From contig NZ_JAVRHN010000004.1 of the NCBI RefSeq assembly GCF_031846645.1, positions 124,001 through 188,000 on the forward strand: a stretch of DNA of 64,000 nt, written 5' to 3'. Positions 8,122-17,732 of this stretch are shown here, piece after piece. The position numbers and the translations under genes are program-made. The notes beneath the pieces were generated by a model, which saw only the letters and a list, made by a program, of their open reading frames with translations, made no database searches and was not told the DNA's origin. Position 1 is the stretch's first letter. Each line of letters begins with the position of its first letter. This stretch comes from Autumnicola psychrophila. Lineage in GTDB: Bacteria; Bacteroidota; Bacteroidia; Flavobacteriales; Flavobacteriaceae.

Positions 8122-9305
8122 TGCTCCTGCTTTACGTGTTGATATATCTTCCCGGCATTTGAAAGGATTTTGATAAATCCTTTTGCATCGTCTGCTGTCC
8201 AGGCTTTGTTTTCTTCTCCGTATTTACCGAAACTGTTGCTCATTAAATCGTATTTAGATTTAATTCCATCCAGCGTAAACCTGTAGGGATGGAGCGTCAC
8301 AAATACTTCACCGGTCACCTGCTCCTGTGAGCTTTGTAGGAACGCTTCCAGATTTCTCATCACAGGATCCAGATACAGACCTTCATGAAGATGTGTGCCA
8401 TACCAGTTGGCTATATAATCCTTATGCTGAAGTTGCCATTTACTAAGCGTATGCTTTTCCAGCAAATGGTGTGCTTTTATGGTTATTAAGGCAGCGGAAG
8501 CTTCAAAACCAACTCGCCCTTTAATCCCGATAATAGTATCTCCTACATGGATATCCCTGCCAATTGCATATTTTGAAGCAATACTTTCCAGGATTTCAAT
8601 ATTTTTCTCAGGTGCATTTTCTTTTCCGTTTACAGCGGTGAGTTCTCCTTTTGTAAAGCTTAAACTAACTTGTTTTGGTTCTTTTTCTTTTAGTTGTGAA
8701 GGATAAGCTTCTTCAGGTAAAGGTTTTTCTGAAGTTAAAGTTTCAGCGCCGCCAACACTTGTTCCCCATAAACCTTTGTTAACTGAATACTTTGCTTTTT
8801 CCCAATTCATATCAACTCCATTGGCCTTAAGATATTCAATTTCTTCCTGTCGAGTGAGTTGTTTGTCTCTAATTGGGGTGATAATTTGAATATTTGGAGC
8901 GATGGTTTGAAAAATCATATCAAACCTTACCTGGTCGTTTCCTGCACCGGTACTACCGTGTGCTATATATTCGGCTCCAATTTCTTTTGCGTAATTAACT
9001 ATTTCTATGGCCTGTACAATACGCTCTGCACTTACCGAAAGCGGATAGGTATCATTTTTAAGTACATTACCGAAAATGAGGAATTTCACTACCTTATCAT
9101 AAAAGGAAGCAACCGCATCTATGTTTTTGTAGGTTTTCGCTCCAATCTTTTGAGCATTGGAACCTATTTTTTCTATTTCTTCTTCTGAAAAACCACCGGT
9201 ATTTACACTTACCGCATGAACTTCAAAGTTTTCTTCTTTAGATAAATACTTAGCACAATAGGAAGTATCAAGACCGCCACTATATGCTATTACTACTTTC
9301 TTCAT
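8118..9305 (-). CDS. argG: Argininosuccinate synthase
   Basis: ATP-dependent ligase that joins citrulline and aspartate. The PP-loop AYSGGLDTSY (8-17) is at the N terminus, followed by the family blocks HGSTGAGNDQVRF and YSVNKGLWG. Length 395 is typical. It is the second gene of the arginine operon, 86 bases after the acetyltransferase gene. With argH it completes the citrulline-to-arginine branch after deacylation. Confidence 0.95.
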   Translation of the reverse strand: MKKVVIAYSGGLDTSYCAKYLSKEENFEVHAVSVNTGGFSEEEIEKIGSNAQKIGAKTYKNIDAVASFYDKVVKFLIFGNVLKNDTYPLSVSAERIVQAIEIVNYAKEIGAEYIAHGSTGAGNDQVRFDMIFQTIAPNIQIITPIRDKQLTRQEEIEYLKANGVDMNWEKAKYSVNKGLWGTSVGGAETLTSEKPLPEEAYPSQLKEKEPKQVSLSFTKGELTAVNGKENAPEKNIEILESIASKYAIGRDIHVGDTIIGIKGRVGFEASAALITIKAHHLLEKHTLSKWQLQHKDYIANWYGTHLHEGLYLDPVMRNLEAFLQSSQEQVTGEVFVTLHPYRFTLDGIKSKYDLMSNSFGKYGEENKAWTADDAKGFIKILSNAGKIYQHVKQEQ

Positions 9306-9391
9306 TTTTTAATTTTTCTTAGATGTTGGTTTGCCACGAATTCATAATACTCTACGTTTCCCTCCTTGGGGTGTACGCAGGCCGGGGGTGG

Positions 9392-10021
9392 TCAGTTTTC
9401 ACTTTTCTCTTTTTTATAAAACAGCGTCTGCTTTATATTTTTCAATCTTTTAAAAGCCTTATCATTCAGACTTTCCTTTTTCTCTGTTTTCTCCTTCTTC
9501 TTTTCAGGATCATACATCATCCCTGTACAAAGGCACATCTTGCGCTCGGTCCTGGTAAGGATGTCGTAATTCTTGCAGGTCTGGCAGCCTTTCCAAAAGC
9601 TGTCATCATCGGTAAGTTCAGAAAAAGTTACAGGCTGATACCCCAGCTCGTAATTAATCTTCATAACAGCCAGTCCGGTTGTGATCCCAAAGATTTTGGC
9701 TGTCGGATATTTTTCTCGTGAATATTTGAAGATAACTTCCTTTATATCCTTTGCCAATCCCTGATTCCTGTAGTCAGGATGTACAATAAGCCCTGAATTT
9801 GCCACATATTTTTCATGGCTCCAGGTCTCGATATAACAAAAGCCAGCGAACTTGTGGCCATCCAAAGCTATTATCGCATTTCCCTTTTCCATCTTACTGA
9901 TGATATATTCAGGAGTACGACGTGCAATGCCGGTACCACGGACTTTTGCCGATTCTTCTATTGTGTTACAAATGATCTCTGCATAGGAAGCATGAGATTT
10001 GTTAGCAATGATAATTTTCAT
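9392..10021 (-). CDS. GNAT acetyltransferase, candidate N-acylglutamate synthase
   Basis: GCN5-related N-acetyltransferase of 209 residues. The acetyl-CoA loop is in VHPDYRNQGLAKD (80-92). A C-terminal extension holds four cysteines (146, 149, 163, 165; C-x2-C and C-x-C) that could bind a metal. The tail after residue 172 is highly charged and Lys-rich. It is the first gene of the arginine operon, and no argA or argJ is present in the window. Making the first N-acylglutamate is therefore its most likely job; this is inferred from position and fold. Bacteroidetes relatives in arginine clusters have been linked genetically to this step, as I recall. Specificity for acetyl or succinyl CoA is unknown. 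Confidence 0.72.
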   Translation of the reverse strand: MKIIIANKSHASYAEIICNTIEESAKVRGTGIARRTPEYIISKMEKGNAIIALDGHKFAGFCYIETWSHEKYVANSGLIVHPDYRNQGLAKDIKEVIFKYSREKYPTAKIFGITTGLAVMKINYELGYQPVTFSELTDDDSFWKGCQTCKNYDILTRTERKMCLCTGMMYDPEKKKEKTEKKESLNDKAFKRLKNIKQTLFYKKEKSEN

Positions 10022-10355
10022 CTGCTAAAAAGTTTTGTTGAAAAAATTAATTCGATTTTTTGTCTTCTGAAAGGGGAACCGGACTCACCTGAGTTCCATA
10101 AATTACACACGCACTTACGTGCGGGGCAAAAAGCGGCGCATGGGAGATATTTCAGGAAAATTCCTGAAATTTGTAGTTTTTAATATGTCGCTTAAGTTTT
10201 TCAATGTAGATGATTTCAAAATAATTATTGCCTTCTGGAATGAAATATATCGCTTACCTGCGAATGCGGGGGCAGCGGCGAAACTCGGGCAGTATTATTT
10301 CTTTTGTTGAAATCATAGTATAAATGTACACAAAATTTTTAAGCGGCAAACTCCC
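10022..10355. other. Gap upstream of the arginine operon
   Basis: This 334-base stretch separates ilvA from the arginine operon, both on the minus strand, and should contain the arginine promoter. It holds a perfect 22-base palindrome (10149-10170) and a small CGCAC/GTGCG hairpin (10110-10123). I see no convincing gene; the plus-strand frame from 10119 is probably chance. Confidence 0.6.
10149..10170. promoter_or_regulatory. Palindrome upstream of the arginine operon, possible operator
   Basis: ATTTCAGGAA and its exact reverse complement flank two A bases. It lies about 130 bases upstream of the first arginine gene. A repressor site is possible, but it does not match the classical ArgR box, so the role is open. 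Confidence 0.4.
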
Positions 10356-11630
10356 TCAGACTAAAAATTGAAATAAATTTGGTTTATCATTTAAATATTC
10401 TCCATAAAAGTTCTTTTTCTTCATTCTTTCCACCAACGGACCAAAATCGGCAGGATCTTTTAATTCAATACCAACAACGGCAGGACCATTTTCCCTATGG
10501 TGTTTTTTAGAATATTCAAAATGAGTAATATCGTCATATGGTCCAAGTACTTTAGCTACAAATTCCTTTAAAGCCCCGGCGCGCTGAGGAAAACTGATAA
10601 TAAAATAATGTTTAAGACCAGAGTATAAAAGAGCTCTTTCTTTAATTTCTGCGGTACGGGTAATATCGTTATTACTTCCACTCACCATACACACCACATT
10701 CTTTCCCTTGATTTCTTCAGCAAAAGAATCCAGGGCACAAATTGCCATGGCTCCTGCAGGTTCTACTACAATAGCATCCTGATTATAAAGATCGAGAATA
10801 GTCTGGCAAATTTTTCCTTCAGGAACAGTTACCATTCTATCCAGATTTTCCTTACAAATCTCAAAATTTCTGGAACCTACTTTTTGCACAGCCGCTCCAT
10901 CAACAAACCTTTCTATTTCTGCCAATTCCACTACTTTACCTTCTTTTAAAGAATAAGTCATGGAAGGTGCACCTTCCGGCTCTACACCAATTATTTTTGT
11001 GTTTGGGGAAAGCTGCTTAAAAACCGAAGAAATTCCGGCTAGTAGTCCGCCGCCTCCAAGAGGGGCAAAAACATAATCTATAGGCGCATCGGCCTGCTCT
11101 AATATCTCTAAAGCAATTGTCGCCTGGCCTTCGATTACCTTCTCATCATCAAAAGGATGAATAAAGACAAGTCCTGATTTATCTCCGTGTTTTATAGCGC
11201 TCTTATAGGAATCATCAAATGTGTCCCCTTTAAGAACAACATCTACCCATTCTCCTCCAAACATCTGCGTTTGTTCCACCTTTTGTCTTGGAGTTGTAAT
11301 TGGCATATAGATAATGCCTTTTGCCTGCAATTTATTACAGGCAAAAGCCACTCCCTGTGCATGATTACCGGCACTGGCGCATATTACGCCCTTATCCAAC
11401 TGCTCCTGTGCTAAACTTGAAATTTTGTTATATGCACCACGAATTTTATAAGAACGAACCTGCTGAAGATCTTCTCTTTTAAGCATCACCCTCGCCTCGT
11501 ACCTGCTACTGTAGGTAAAAGAATCTGCCAAAGGAGTCTTTATTACAACCTTGGAAATACGTTCTGCAGCATCTTTTACTGCTTCCAATTTTGGTCTGTA
11601 TGTTTTTTGATCTGTCAGCAAAGTATCCAT
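10356..11630 (-). CDS. ilvA: Threonine dehydratase (threonine ammonia-lyase)
   Basis: PLP enzyme that deaminates threonine to 2-oxobutanoate, the entry to isoleucine synthesis. Lys62 in RSYKIRGAYNK binds PLP, and GGGGLLAG holds its phosphate. A C-terminal ACT-like regulatory domain (about 330-424, from YFIISFPQRAGALKEFV) is present once. This makes 424 residues, the shorter biosynthetic form, and suggests isoleucine feedback. It is the last gene of the ilv run and its start abuts the end of ilvC. Confidence 0.95.
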   Translation of the reverse strand: MDTLLTDQKTYRPKLEAVKDAAERISKVVIKTPLADSFTYSSRYEARVMLKREDLQQVRSYKIRGAYNKISSLAQEQLDKGVICASAGNHAQGVAFACNKLQAKGIIYMPITTPRQKVEQTQMFGGEWVDVVLKGDTFDDSYKSAIKHGDKSGLVFIHPFDDEKVIEGQATIALEILEQADAPIDYVFAPLGGGGLLAGISSVFKQLSPNTKIIGVEPEGAPSMTYSLKEGKVVELAEIERFVDGAAVQKVGSRNFEICKENLDRMVTVPEGKICQTILDLYNQDAIVVEPAGAMAICALDSFAEEIKGKNVVCMVSGSNNDITRTAEIKERALLYSGLKHYFIISFPQRAGALKEFVAKVLGPYDDITHFEYSKKHHRENGPAVVGIELKDPADFGPLVERMKKKNFYGEYLNDKPNLFQFLV

Positions 11631-13105
11631 TATGCGTGTATTTTTTCCATTGCAGTCATTGCTTTTCTCAGCACACTACCCACTTTCTCAACCGGATGAT
11701 TCCTGATAGCATCGTTAACTGCGATTAATTCCTGATTATCCACTCCGGTATAATCAGTTCCGTATGATTTTCCTGCTACTTCAGGCTCAAGACTATTTAT
11801 ATAATCCTTAATAAGCGGCTTGGCAGAATGATCAAACAGGTAGCAACCATATTCTGCAGTATCAGAAATTATTCGGTTCATTTCGTATAATTTCTTCCTT
11901 GCAATGGTATTAGCGATTAGCGGAGTCTCATGTAGTGACTCGTAATAAGCTGACTCAGCAATTATTCCAGCTTCCACCATGGTTTCAAAAGCAAGTTCTA
12001 CTCCCGATTTTACAAAAGCAAGGAGAAGGACTCCTTTATCAAAATATTCCTGTTCTTTAATTTCTTCTGAAGTTGCCTCAGTTTTCTCAAAGGCAGTATT
12101 TTCTGTAGCAGCACGCCATTCAAGTAACTCTTTATCGTCATTAGCCCAATCTTTCATCATTCGGCTGCTAAAAGCACCGGAAATAATATCATCCATATGC
12201 TTCTGAAAAAGAGGACGCATTTGTTGCTTCAGTTCTTCAGAAATTTCATTGGCTCTTAACTTTGCAGGATTTGATAATCTGTCCAACATATTTGTAATAC
12301 CACCATGCTTTAGAGCTTCAGTAATGGTTTCCCAACCATACTGGATAAGTTTTGCTGCATAAGAAGGTTCAATTCCATCTGCAACCATTTTATCAAAAGT
12401 AAGAATAGAGCCGGTCTGAAGAACACCACAAAGAATAGTCTGTTCTCCCATTAAATCAGATTTTACTTCAGCTACAAACGATGAAGCCAATACTCCGGCT
12501 TTATGACCTCCTGTTGCCACAGCATAGGCTTTTGCCCAATCGAAGCCAATTCGCTGAGGATCATTTTCAGGATGTACAGCAATTAACGTAGGTACACCAA
12601 AACCTCTTTTATATTCTTCCCTAACTTCAGAGCCCGGAGATTTAGGAGCTACCATAATTACGGTGATATCATCCCGAACCTGCATTCCTTCTTCCACGAT
12701 ATTGAAACCGTGAGAATAAGAAAGCACAGCATCTCTTTTAATATGTGGCATAATAGCCTTTACTACAGAAGTATGCTGCTTATCTGGCGTAAGATTGATC
12801 ACCAAATCTGCCTGCGGAATCATCTCTTCGTAAGTCCCGACATTAAAATTATTTTCTGTTGCGTTTTTCCAGGACTGGCGCTTTTCTTTAATAGCACCTT
12901 CTCTTAGAGTATAGGAAATATCCAGACCGCTGTCCCGCATATTTAAACCCTGATGAAGTCCCTGGGCTCCACAGCCCACGATAACTATTTTTTTATTTTT
13001 TAATGCAGCCACACCCTCGCTGAATTCATCTAGTGCCATAAAGCGGCAGGTTCCCAGCTGGGCTAATTGTTCACGTAAAGAAAGGCTGTTAAAATAGTTT
13101 GTCAT
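11630..13105 (-). CDS. ilvC: Ketol-acid reductoisomerase, class II
   Basis: Mg- and NADPH-dependent isomeroreductase of branched-chain amino acid synthesis. The dinucleotide loop is VGCGAQGLHQGLN (43-55). At 491 residues it is the long class II form, with a duplicated C-terminal knotted domain like the Escherichia coli enzyme rather than the 330-residue class I form. VAPKSPGSEVREEYKRG is a class II block. The start overlaps the ilvN stop by four bases. Confidence 0.95.
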   Translation of the reverse strand: MTNYFNSLSLREQLAQLGTCRFMALDEFSEGVAALKNKKIVIVGCGAQGLHQGLNMRDSGLDISYTLREGAIKEKRQSWKNATENNFNVGTYEEMIPQADLVINLTPDKQHTSVVKAIMPHIKRDAVLSYSHGFNIVEEGMQVRDDITVIMVAPKSPGSEVREEYKRGFGVPTLIAVHPENDPQRIGFDWAKAYAVATGGHKAGVLASSFVAEVKSDLMGEQTILCGVLQTGSILTFDKMVADGIEPSYAAKLIQYGWETITEALKHGGITNMLDRLSNPAKLRANEISEELKQQMRPLFQKHMDDIISGAFSSRMMKDWANDDKELLEWRAATENTAFEKTEATSEEIKEQEYFDKGVLLLAFVKSGVELAFETMVEAGIIAESAYYESLHETPLIANTIARKKLYEMNRIISDTAEYGCYLFDHSAKPLIKDYINSLEPEVAGKSYGTDYTGVDNQELIAVNDAIRNHPVEKVGSVLRKAMTAMEKIHA

Positions 13106-13641
13106 GATGTAGTTTTTGTAGTATTAAATTTTTCTAATATTCCTGATATTGGCATTTCGTTTTTAGTAACTGCAATGGTGCCGGATCTAACAAATTGCAT
13201 TAGTCCATAAGGTCTTAAAATCTCGTACAAATGATCTACCTCGTGGCGTTTTCCGGTTTTTTCGACTACAAAAAAGTCCCGCGTAACGGTTACAATTCTG
13301 GCATTTGTTTCTTTAATAAAATCCTGAATATTTAAATCGTTCAGAAAATCTTCAGATTTGATTTTATAGAGCGCTGTTTCCTGGTAAATAGTTTCCTTAT
13401 CTGTGTGATAAAAAGCTTTAATAACTTCAATTTGCTTTTCTATCTGTCCGATAATTTTTCTGACCTGCTCTTCGGTTACGTTCACCACAATAATGAACCG
13501 CATTACTTCATTCACTTCACTTGGCGAAGCAGTAATACTCTCAATATTAATATGTCTCTTAAGGAAAATTGCAGCAATCCTGCTCAATAACCCCAGATTG
13601 TTTTCCGTATAAATTGATACGGTATAATTTTTCTTTTCCAT
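13102..13641 (-). CDS. ilvN: Acetolactate synthase, small regulatory subunit
   Basis: Regulatory subunit that confers valine feedback on IlvB. An N-terminal ACT domain (about 4-75, with ENNLGLLSRIAAIFLKRHIN) is followed by the C-terminal subunit domain starting near residue 85. Length 179 is normal. The start touches the stop of ilvB and the end overlaps ilvC, so translation of the three is probably coupled and subunit amounts matched. Confidence 0.94.
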   Translation of the reverse strand: MEKKNYTVSIYTENNLGLLSRIAAIFLKRHINIESITASPSEVNEVMRFIIVVNVTEEQVRKIIGQIEKQIEVIKAFYHTDKETIYQETALYKIKSEDFLNDLNIQDFIKETNARIVTVTRDFFVVEKTGKRHEVDHLYEILRPYGLMQFVRSGTIAVTKNEMPISGILEKFNTTKTTS

Positions 13642-15374
13642 TACTCAAGTAGTATTTCTGAAACTGCCGCTCCGGTTGGTATCATCGGGAATACGTTTTC
13701 TTCCTGTTCAACTTTAACTTCAAGGAAATAAGCATCTTTAGATTCCATCATTTCCTTAATAGCATCTTTTAACTGCGATCGTTCTGTAACCTGATTGGCT
13801 TTAATATGATATCCTTTGGCGATTGTCACAAAATCAGGATTTACCATTTCTGTAGACGCATAGCGTTTATCAAAAAATAATTGCTGCCATTGCCTTACCA
13901 TCCCCAGGAATCCATTGTTTAAGACTACAATTTTCACCGGGACTTTGGTCTGGAATATAGTTCCCAGTTCCTGAATGGTCATTTGATAACCACCATCCCC
14001 AATTATGGCTACAACCTCCCGGTTCGGCGCTCCCATTTTAGCTCCTATCGCAGCCGGCAATGCAAATCCCATAGTTCCCAGTCCGCCGGAAGTGACATTA
14101 CTCCTGGTAGCATTAAATTTGGCATATCTGCAGGCAGCCATTTGGTGTTGCCCAACATCTGAAACAATTACAGCATCTCCATTAGAGAAGTTATTTATTT
14201 CCTGGATCACCTCCCCCATTCCGAGGTTAGCTTTGGTAACATCCATATTACCTTTTATGACTTTCTCATATTCGGTTTTATACATGTCTTTAAATTGCTG
14301 ATGCCAGCTTTCATGTTTTTTAGGCACTAAAAGCTCTATTAAAGTCTTAAGCGTTTCCTTGACATTTCCAAGCACAGGAATATCAGCATGAACGTTTTTA
14401 TTTATTTCGGCAGGATCAATTTCAAAATGGATCACCTTAGCCTGTTTGGCGTAATGCTCCAGATTACCGGTAACCCTGTCGTCAAACCTCATCCCAATTG
14501 CAATAAGAACATCACATTCATTAGTAAGCATATTGGGACCGTAATTACCATGCATACCAACCATTCCCACATTTAGAGGATGCTCTGTTGGTAAAGCTGA
14601 AAGACCAAGAATAGTCCATGCAGCAGGAATACCTGCTTTTTCCACGGCTTGCTTTAGCAGATCTTCAGCCCCACCCAAAATTACACCCTGTCCCCAGACA
14701 ATAAGTGGCTTCTTAGCATTATTTATTGCTTCTGCAGCCTTTTGTACCTGCGCAAGATTTACTTCAGGATAAGGATTATAACTCCTGATTCCTGAGCATT
14801 TTTTATAACTAAAATCAATAGATGCAAATTGCGCATCTTTGGTAATATCTACCAATACCGGACCTGGACGACCTGATCTGGCAATATAAAATGCTTTGGC
14901 AATTATCTCCGGGATTTCTTCTGCTTTGGTTACCTGATAATTCCACTTGGTGATGGGAGTCGAAATTCCCACAATATCGGTCTCCTGAAAAGCGTCACTC
15001 CCCAGCAAATGCGATCCCACCTGGCCTGTTATACAAACCATTGGTGTGGAATCTATCTGAGCATCTGCAATTCCTGTTACCAAGTTTGTCGCCCCAGGAC
15101 CTGAAGTAGCCACAGCCACACCTACTTTTCCGGTAACCCGGGCATAACCCTGGGCAGCATGTGTAGCACCCTGCTCATGTCTTGTAAGCACATGGTGCAA
15201 CTTATCCTGGTATTTATATAATTCATCATAAACGGGCATAATAGCGCCACCAGGATATCCGTAGATGGTGTCCACACCTTCCTCCAGCAAACATTTTATT
15301 ACCGCTTCGGCCCCGGACACTTTTGTTGTAGTCTGGGTCTGCACTTTTTCGAAACTAGCTGTTTTTACTTCCAT
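13641..15374 (-). CDS. ilvB: Acetolactate synthase, large catalytic subunit
   Basis: Thiamine-diphosphate enzyme that condenses pyruvate with pyruvate or 2-oxobutanoate. YGYPGGAIMPVYDEL and RHEQGATHAAQGYAR (with the catalytic Glu) lie in the N-terminal domain. The cofactor motif, from GDGGYQMTIQEL to NNGFLGMVRQW, is in the C-terminal domain. Length 577 fits. It follows ilvD by 11 bases. Confidence 0.95.
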   Translation of the reverse strand: MEVKTASFEKVQTQTTTKVSGAEAVIKCLLEEGVDTIYGYPGGAIMPVYDELYKYQDKLHHVLTRHEQGATHAAQGYARVTGKVGVAVATSGPGATNLVTGIADAQIDSTPMVCITGQVGSHLLGSDAFQETDIVGISTPITKWNYQVTKAEEIPEIIAKAFYIARSGRPGPVLVDITKDAQFASIDFSYKKCSGIRSYNPYPEVNLAQVQKAAEAINNAKKPLIVWGQGVILGGAEDLLKQAVEKAGIPAAWTILGLSALPTEHPLNVGMVGMHGNYGPNMLTNECDVLIAIGMRFDDRVTGNLEHYAKQAKVIHFEIDPAEINKNVHADIPVLGNVKETLKTLIELLVPKKHESWHQQFKDMYKTEYEKVIKGNMDVTKANLGMGEVIQEINNFSNGDAVIVSDVGQHQMAACRYAKFNATRSNVTSGGLGTMGFALPAAIGAKMGAPNREVVAIIGDGGYQMTIQELGTIFQTKVPVKIVVLNNGFLGMVRQWQQLFFDKRYASTEMVNPDFVTIAKGYHIKANQVTERSQLKDAIKEMMESKDAYFLEVKVEQEENVFPMIPTGAAVSEILLE

Positions 15375-15385
15375 AATTCACCATA

Positions 15386-17059
15386 TTAAAATTCATCGGT
15401 AACACAGCCTTGTGAAGCCGAAGAAACCGTTCTCGCATATTTATAAAGCACTCCTTTGCTAAACTTTAAGGCAGGAGCCACCCAATTTCTCTTTCTTTCT
15501 GCTATTTCTTCTTCTGAAAGAGCCACTTCAATCCTGTTGGTTTCAGCATTAATGGTAATTTCGTCACCGTCTTTTAGAAAAGCAATAAGTCCGCCTTCCT
15601 GAGCTTCTGGGGTAATGTGTCCAACCACGAAACCATGTGTTCCACCAGAAAATCTACCATCTGTTATAAGTGCGACATCTTTCCCAAGTTTGGCTCCCAT
15701 AATTGCAGAGGTAGGCTTAAGCATTTCAGGCATCCCGGGACCACCTTTAGGACCTTCGTAGCGTATTACCACCACATCTCCTTTTTTTACCTTACCTTCA
15801 GAAATACCGTCGTTTGCTTCGTATTCGCTATTAAAGACACGGGCCTTTCCAGTAAACTCAAGGCCTTCTTTTCCGGTAATTTTTGCCACTGAACCTCCTT
15901 CAGCTAAATTTCCGTAAAGAATACGGATATGACCGGTTTTTTTGATTGGGTTGTCCAGTGTTTTCAATACTTCCTGACCTTCTTCAAGATCCGGAACTTC
16001 TCTAAGATTTTCAGCAAGTGTTTTTCCTGTAACCGTTAAACAATCACCGTGAAGCATATTATTCTCGAGCATATATTTAAGTACCGCCGGGATTCCTCCC
16101 ACTCTGTGCACATCTTCCATTGCATATTTTCCGCTTGGTTTTAGATCTGCTAAAAACGGAGTACTGTCACATATTCTCTCAAAATCGGTAAGCGTAAAAT
16201 CCACTTCAGCAGCTTTAGCTATAGCAAGAAAATGTAATACTGCATTGGTAGAACCACCCAATACTGTAAGAAGCCTAATCGCATTCTCAATCGCTTCCTT
16301 AGTTACAATATCCCTTGGCTTTATATCTTTTTCTATTAGCAGGTTCATTGCTTTTCCTGCTTCAATACTTTCTGCGCTTTTTTCTTCCCCAACTGCCGGA
16401 TTGGAAGAATTATAAGGTAAAGCCATCCCGAGTGCTTCTATTGCTGAAGCCATCGTATTAGCCGTATACATCCCTCCACAGGCACCTGCACCCGGACAGG
16501 CTTTTTCTATTACTGCGTTATAATCTTCATCGCTTATATCTCCCGACACTTTTGAGCCCCAGGCTTCGAAAACCGAAACCACATCCAGTTTTTGATCTTT
16601 ATGACAACCTGAAGCTATCGTCCCGCCGTAAACCAAAATTGCAGGCCGGTTGATACGCAGCATCGCCATTAAGGCTCCGGGCATGTTTTTATCGCAACCA
16701 ACAACTGTGACCATCCCGTCATACGACATTGCATGCACTACGGTTTCCATAGAATCTGCAATAATATCCCGGGAAGGCAAAGAGTAACGCATACCCGGAG
16801 TTCCCATGGAAATCCCGTCGCTAACTCCAATGGTATGGAATATAAGGCCTACAAGTTCGCTCTCATTACAACCTTGTTTTACCAGCTTGGCAAGATCGTT
16901 AAGGTGCATATTACAAGGGTTACCCTCGTAACCTGTACTTGCAATTCCTACAAATGGTTTTTTAAAATCTTCTTTGGTTAATCCTATTGCGTGAAGCATC
17001 GCCTGGGAAGCTGGCTGTGATTCACTTTGAGTTAAAATTTTACTATATTTATTATTCAT
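15386..17059 (-). CDS. ilvD: Dihydroxy-acid dehydratase
   Basis: Iron-sulfur dehydratase giving 2-oxo acids for isoleucine and valine. Cluster cysteines are in GNPCNMH, VVGCDKNMPGA and CPGAGACGGMYTANTM. Length 557 matches the family. It is the first gene of the ilvDBNCA run, so the operon promoter should lie in the long gap upstream. A terminator-like hairpin sits about 175 bases before its start (17234-17278), which would suit attenuation. Confidence 0.95.
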   Translation of the reverse strand: MNNKYSKILTQSESQPASQAMLHAIGLTKEDFKKPFVGIASTGYEGNPCNMHLNDLAKLVKQGCNESELVGLIFHTIGVSDGISMGTPGMRYSLPSRDIIADSMETVVHAMSYDGMVTVVGCDKNMPGALMAMLRINRPAILVYGGTIASGCHKDQKLDVVSVFEAWGSKVSGDISDEDYNAVIEKACPGAGACGGMYTANTMASAIEALGMALPYNSSNPAVGEEKSAESIEAGKAMNLLIEKDIKPRDIVTKEAIENAIRLLTVLGGSTNAVLHFLAIAKAAEVDFTLTDFERICDSTPFLADLKPSGKYAMEDVHRVGGIPAVLKYMLENNMLHGDCLTVTGKTLAENLREVPDLEEGQEVLKTLDNPIKKTGHIRILYGNLAEGGSVAKITGKEGLEFTGKARVFNSEYEANDGISEGKVKKGDVVVIRYEGPKGGPGMPEMLKPTSAIMGAKLGKDVALITDGRFSGGTHGFVVGHITPEAQEGGLIAFLKDGDEITINAETNRIEVALSEEEIAERKRNWVAPALKFSKGVLYKYARTVSSASQGCVTDEF

Positions 17060-17233
17060 CCTAAAATTTATTCGCTTATAAAAGTTTAAAGTTAAGTTCT
17101 TAGAAATACTCCCGATGAAAATACGAAGAATTTAAACTACTTTCAAAAAAACTCAAACAACTATAAATAATTGATTATTAGATATTTAATCCTTTTGTCT
17201 TTACGATAGCTGGATGGTTTAGGTGAAAGGTCA

Positions 17234-17278
17234 AAAAAGCCCAATCGGACTGATTTTACTGCAATTTTCAGGCTTTTT
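17234..17278 (-). promoter_or_regulatory. Terminator-like hairpin in the ilvD leader
   Basis: On the minus strand AAAAAGCC (17271-17278) pairs with GGCTTTTT (17234-17241), and a T-run follows. It stands about 175 bases before ilvD. No leader peptide rich in Ile, Val or Leu codons is visible upstream, so classical attenuation is unproven. It could simply be a terminator for read-through from the rhamnosidase gene. Confidence 0.4.
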
Positions 17279-17403
17279 AAGAGCTAAAATTTGATTATTT
17301 CAATTTTAAGCACATTTTCCCTTCTGAAAAAACAATTAACCGACGTAAAAATTCTTTTTTTATGAAAAATTAGGCATAAAAACAGCAACCCTAAAGAGGG
17401 ATG

Positions 17404-17425
17404 TCCAAATTGGCAAATATCGACC
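17404..17425 (+). repeat. Dispersed intergenic motif, copy 1 (degenerate)
   Basis: TCCAAATTGGCAAATATCGACC matches the consensus with a few changes and keeps the TCGACC end seen in the copy at 41286. Confidence 0.45.
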
Positions 17426-17497
17426 TGTATAGGTATGAATTTACAAAGGATGATGTACGAAGCTCTTTATTTCCTCTTTCCCTTCAAAGAACAATGG

Positions 17498-17518
17498 TAA
17501 AACTGACAATTATCAACC
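17498..17518 (+). repeat. Dispersed intergenic motif, copy 2 (degenerate)
   Basis: AAACTGACAATTATCAACC keeps the spacing and most bases of the consensus, with GGC changed to GAC. It lies about 90 bases from copy 1. Confidence 0.4.
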
Positions 17519-17712
17519 TTAATGATATTTTTAAATCTGAATTGTTCTTTTTCTTTCAATAAATTTTATGGCCTCCAATCAACAAATTTTTTTCCGAAGA
17601 ATCGCATTTATCGCTATTCAGTTTCACCACAAATTTACAAAGATCCTTTAATGTTGCAGTAATCCTTTTAGCAAAACGTTCTTTTAACTTTACTCTTCCC
17701 ACTACTTAAATC

Positions 17713-17732
17713 TCCAAAATGGCAATTATCGA
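17713..17732 (+). repeat. Dispersed intergenic motif, copy 3
   Basis: TCCAAAATGGCAATTATCGA is the best match and is taken here as the consensus. It lies 165 bases beyond the rhamnosidase stop on the other strand. Confidence 0.6.

Noticed and set aside
10119..10310. Plus-strand frame upstream of the arginine operon
   Set aside because: GTG start, runs across the palindrome and the likely promoter, and resembles no family.
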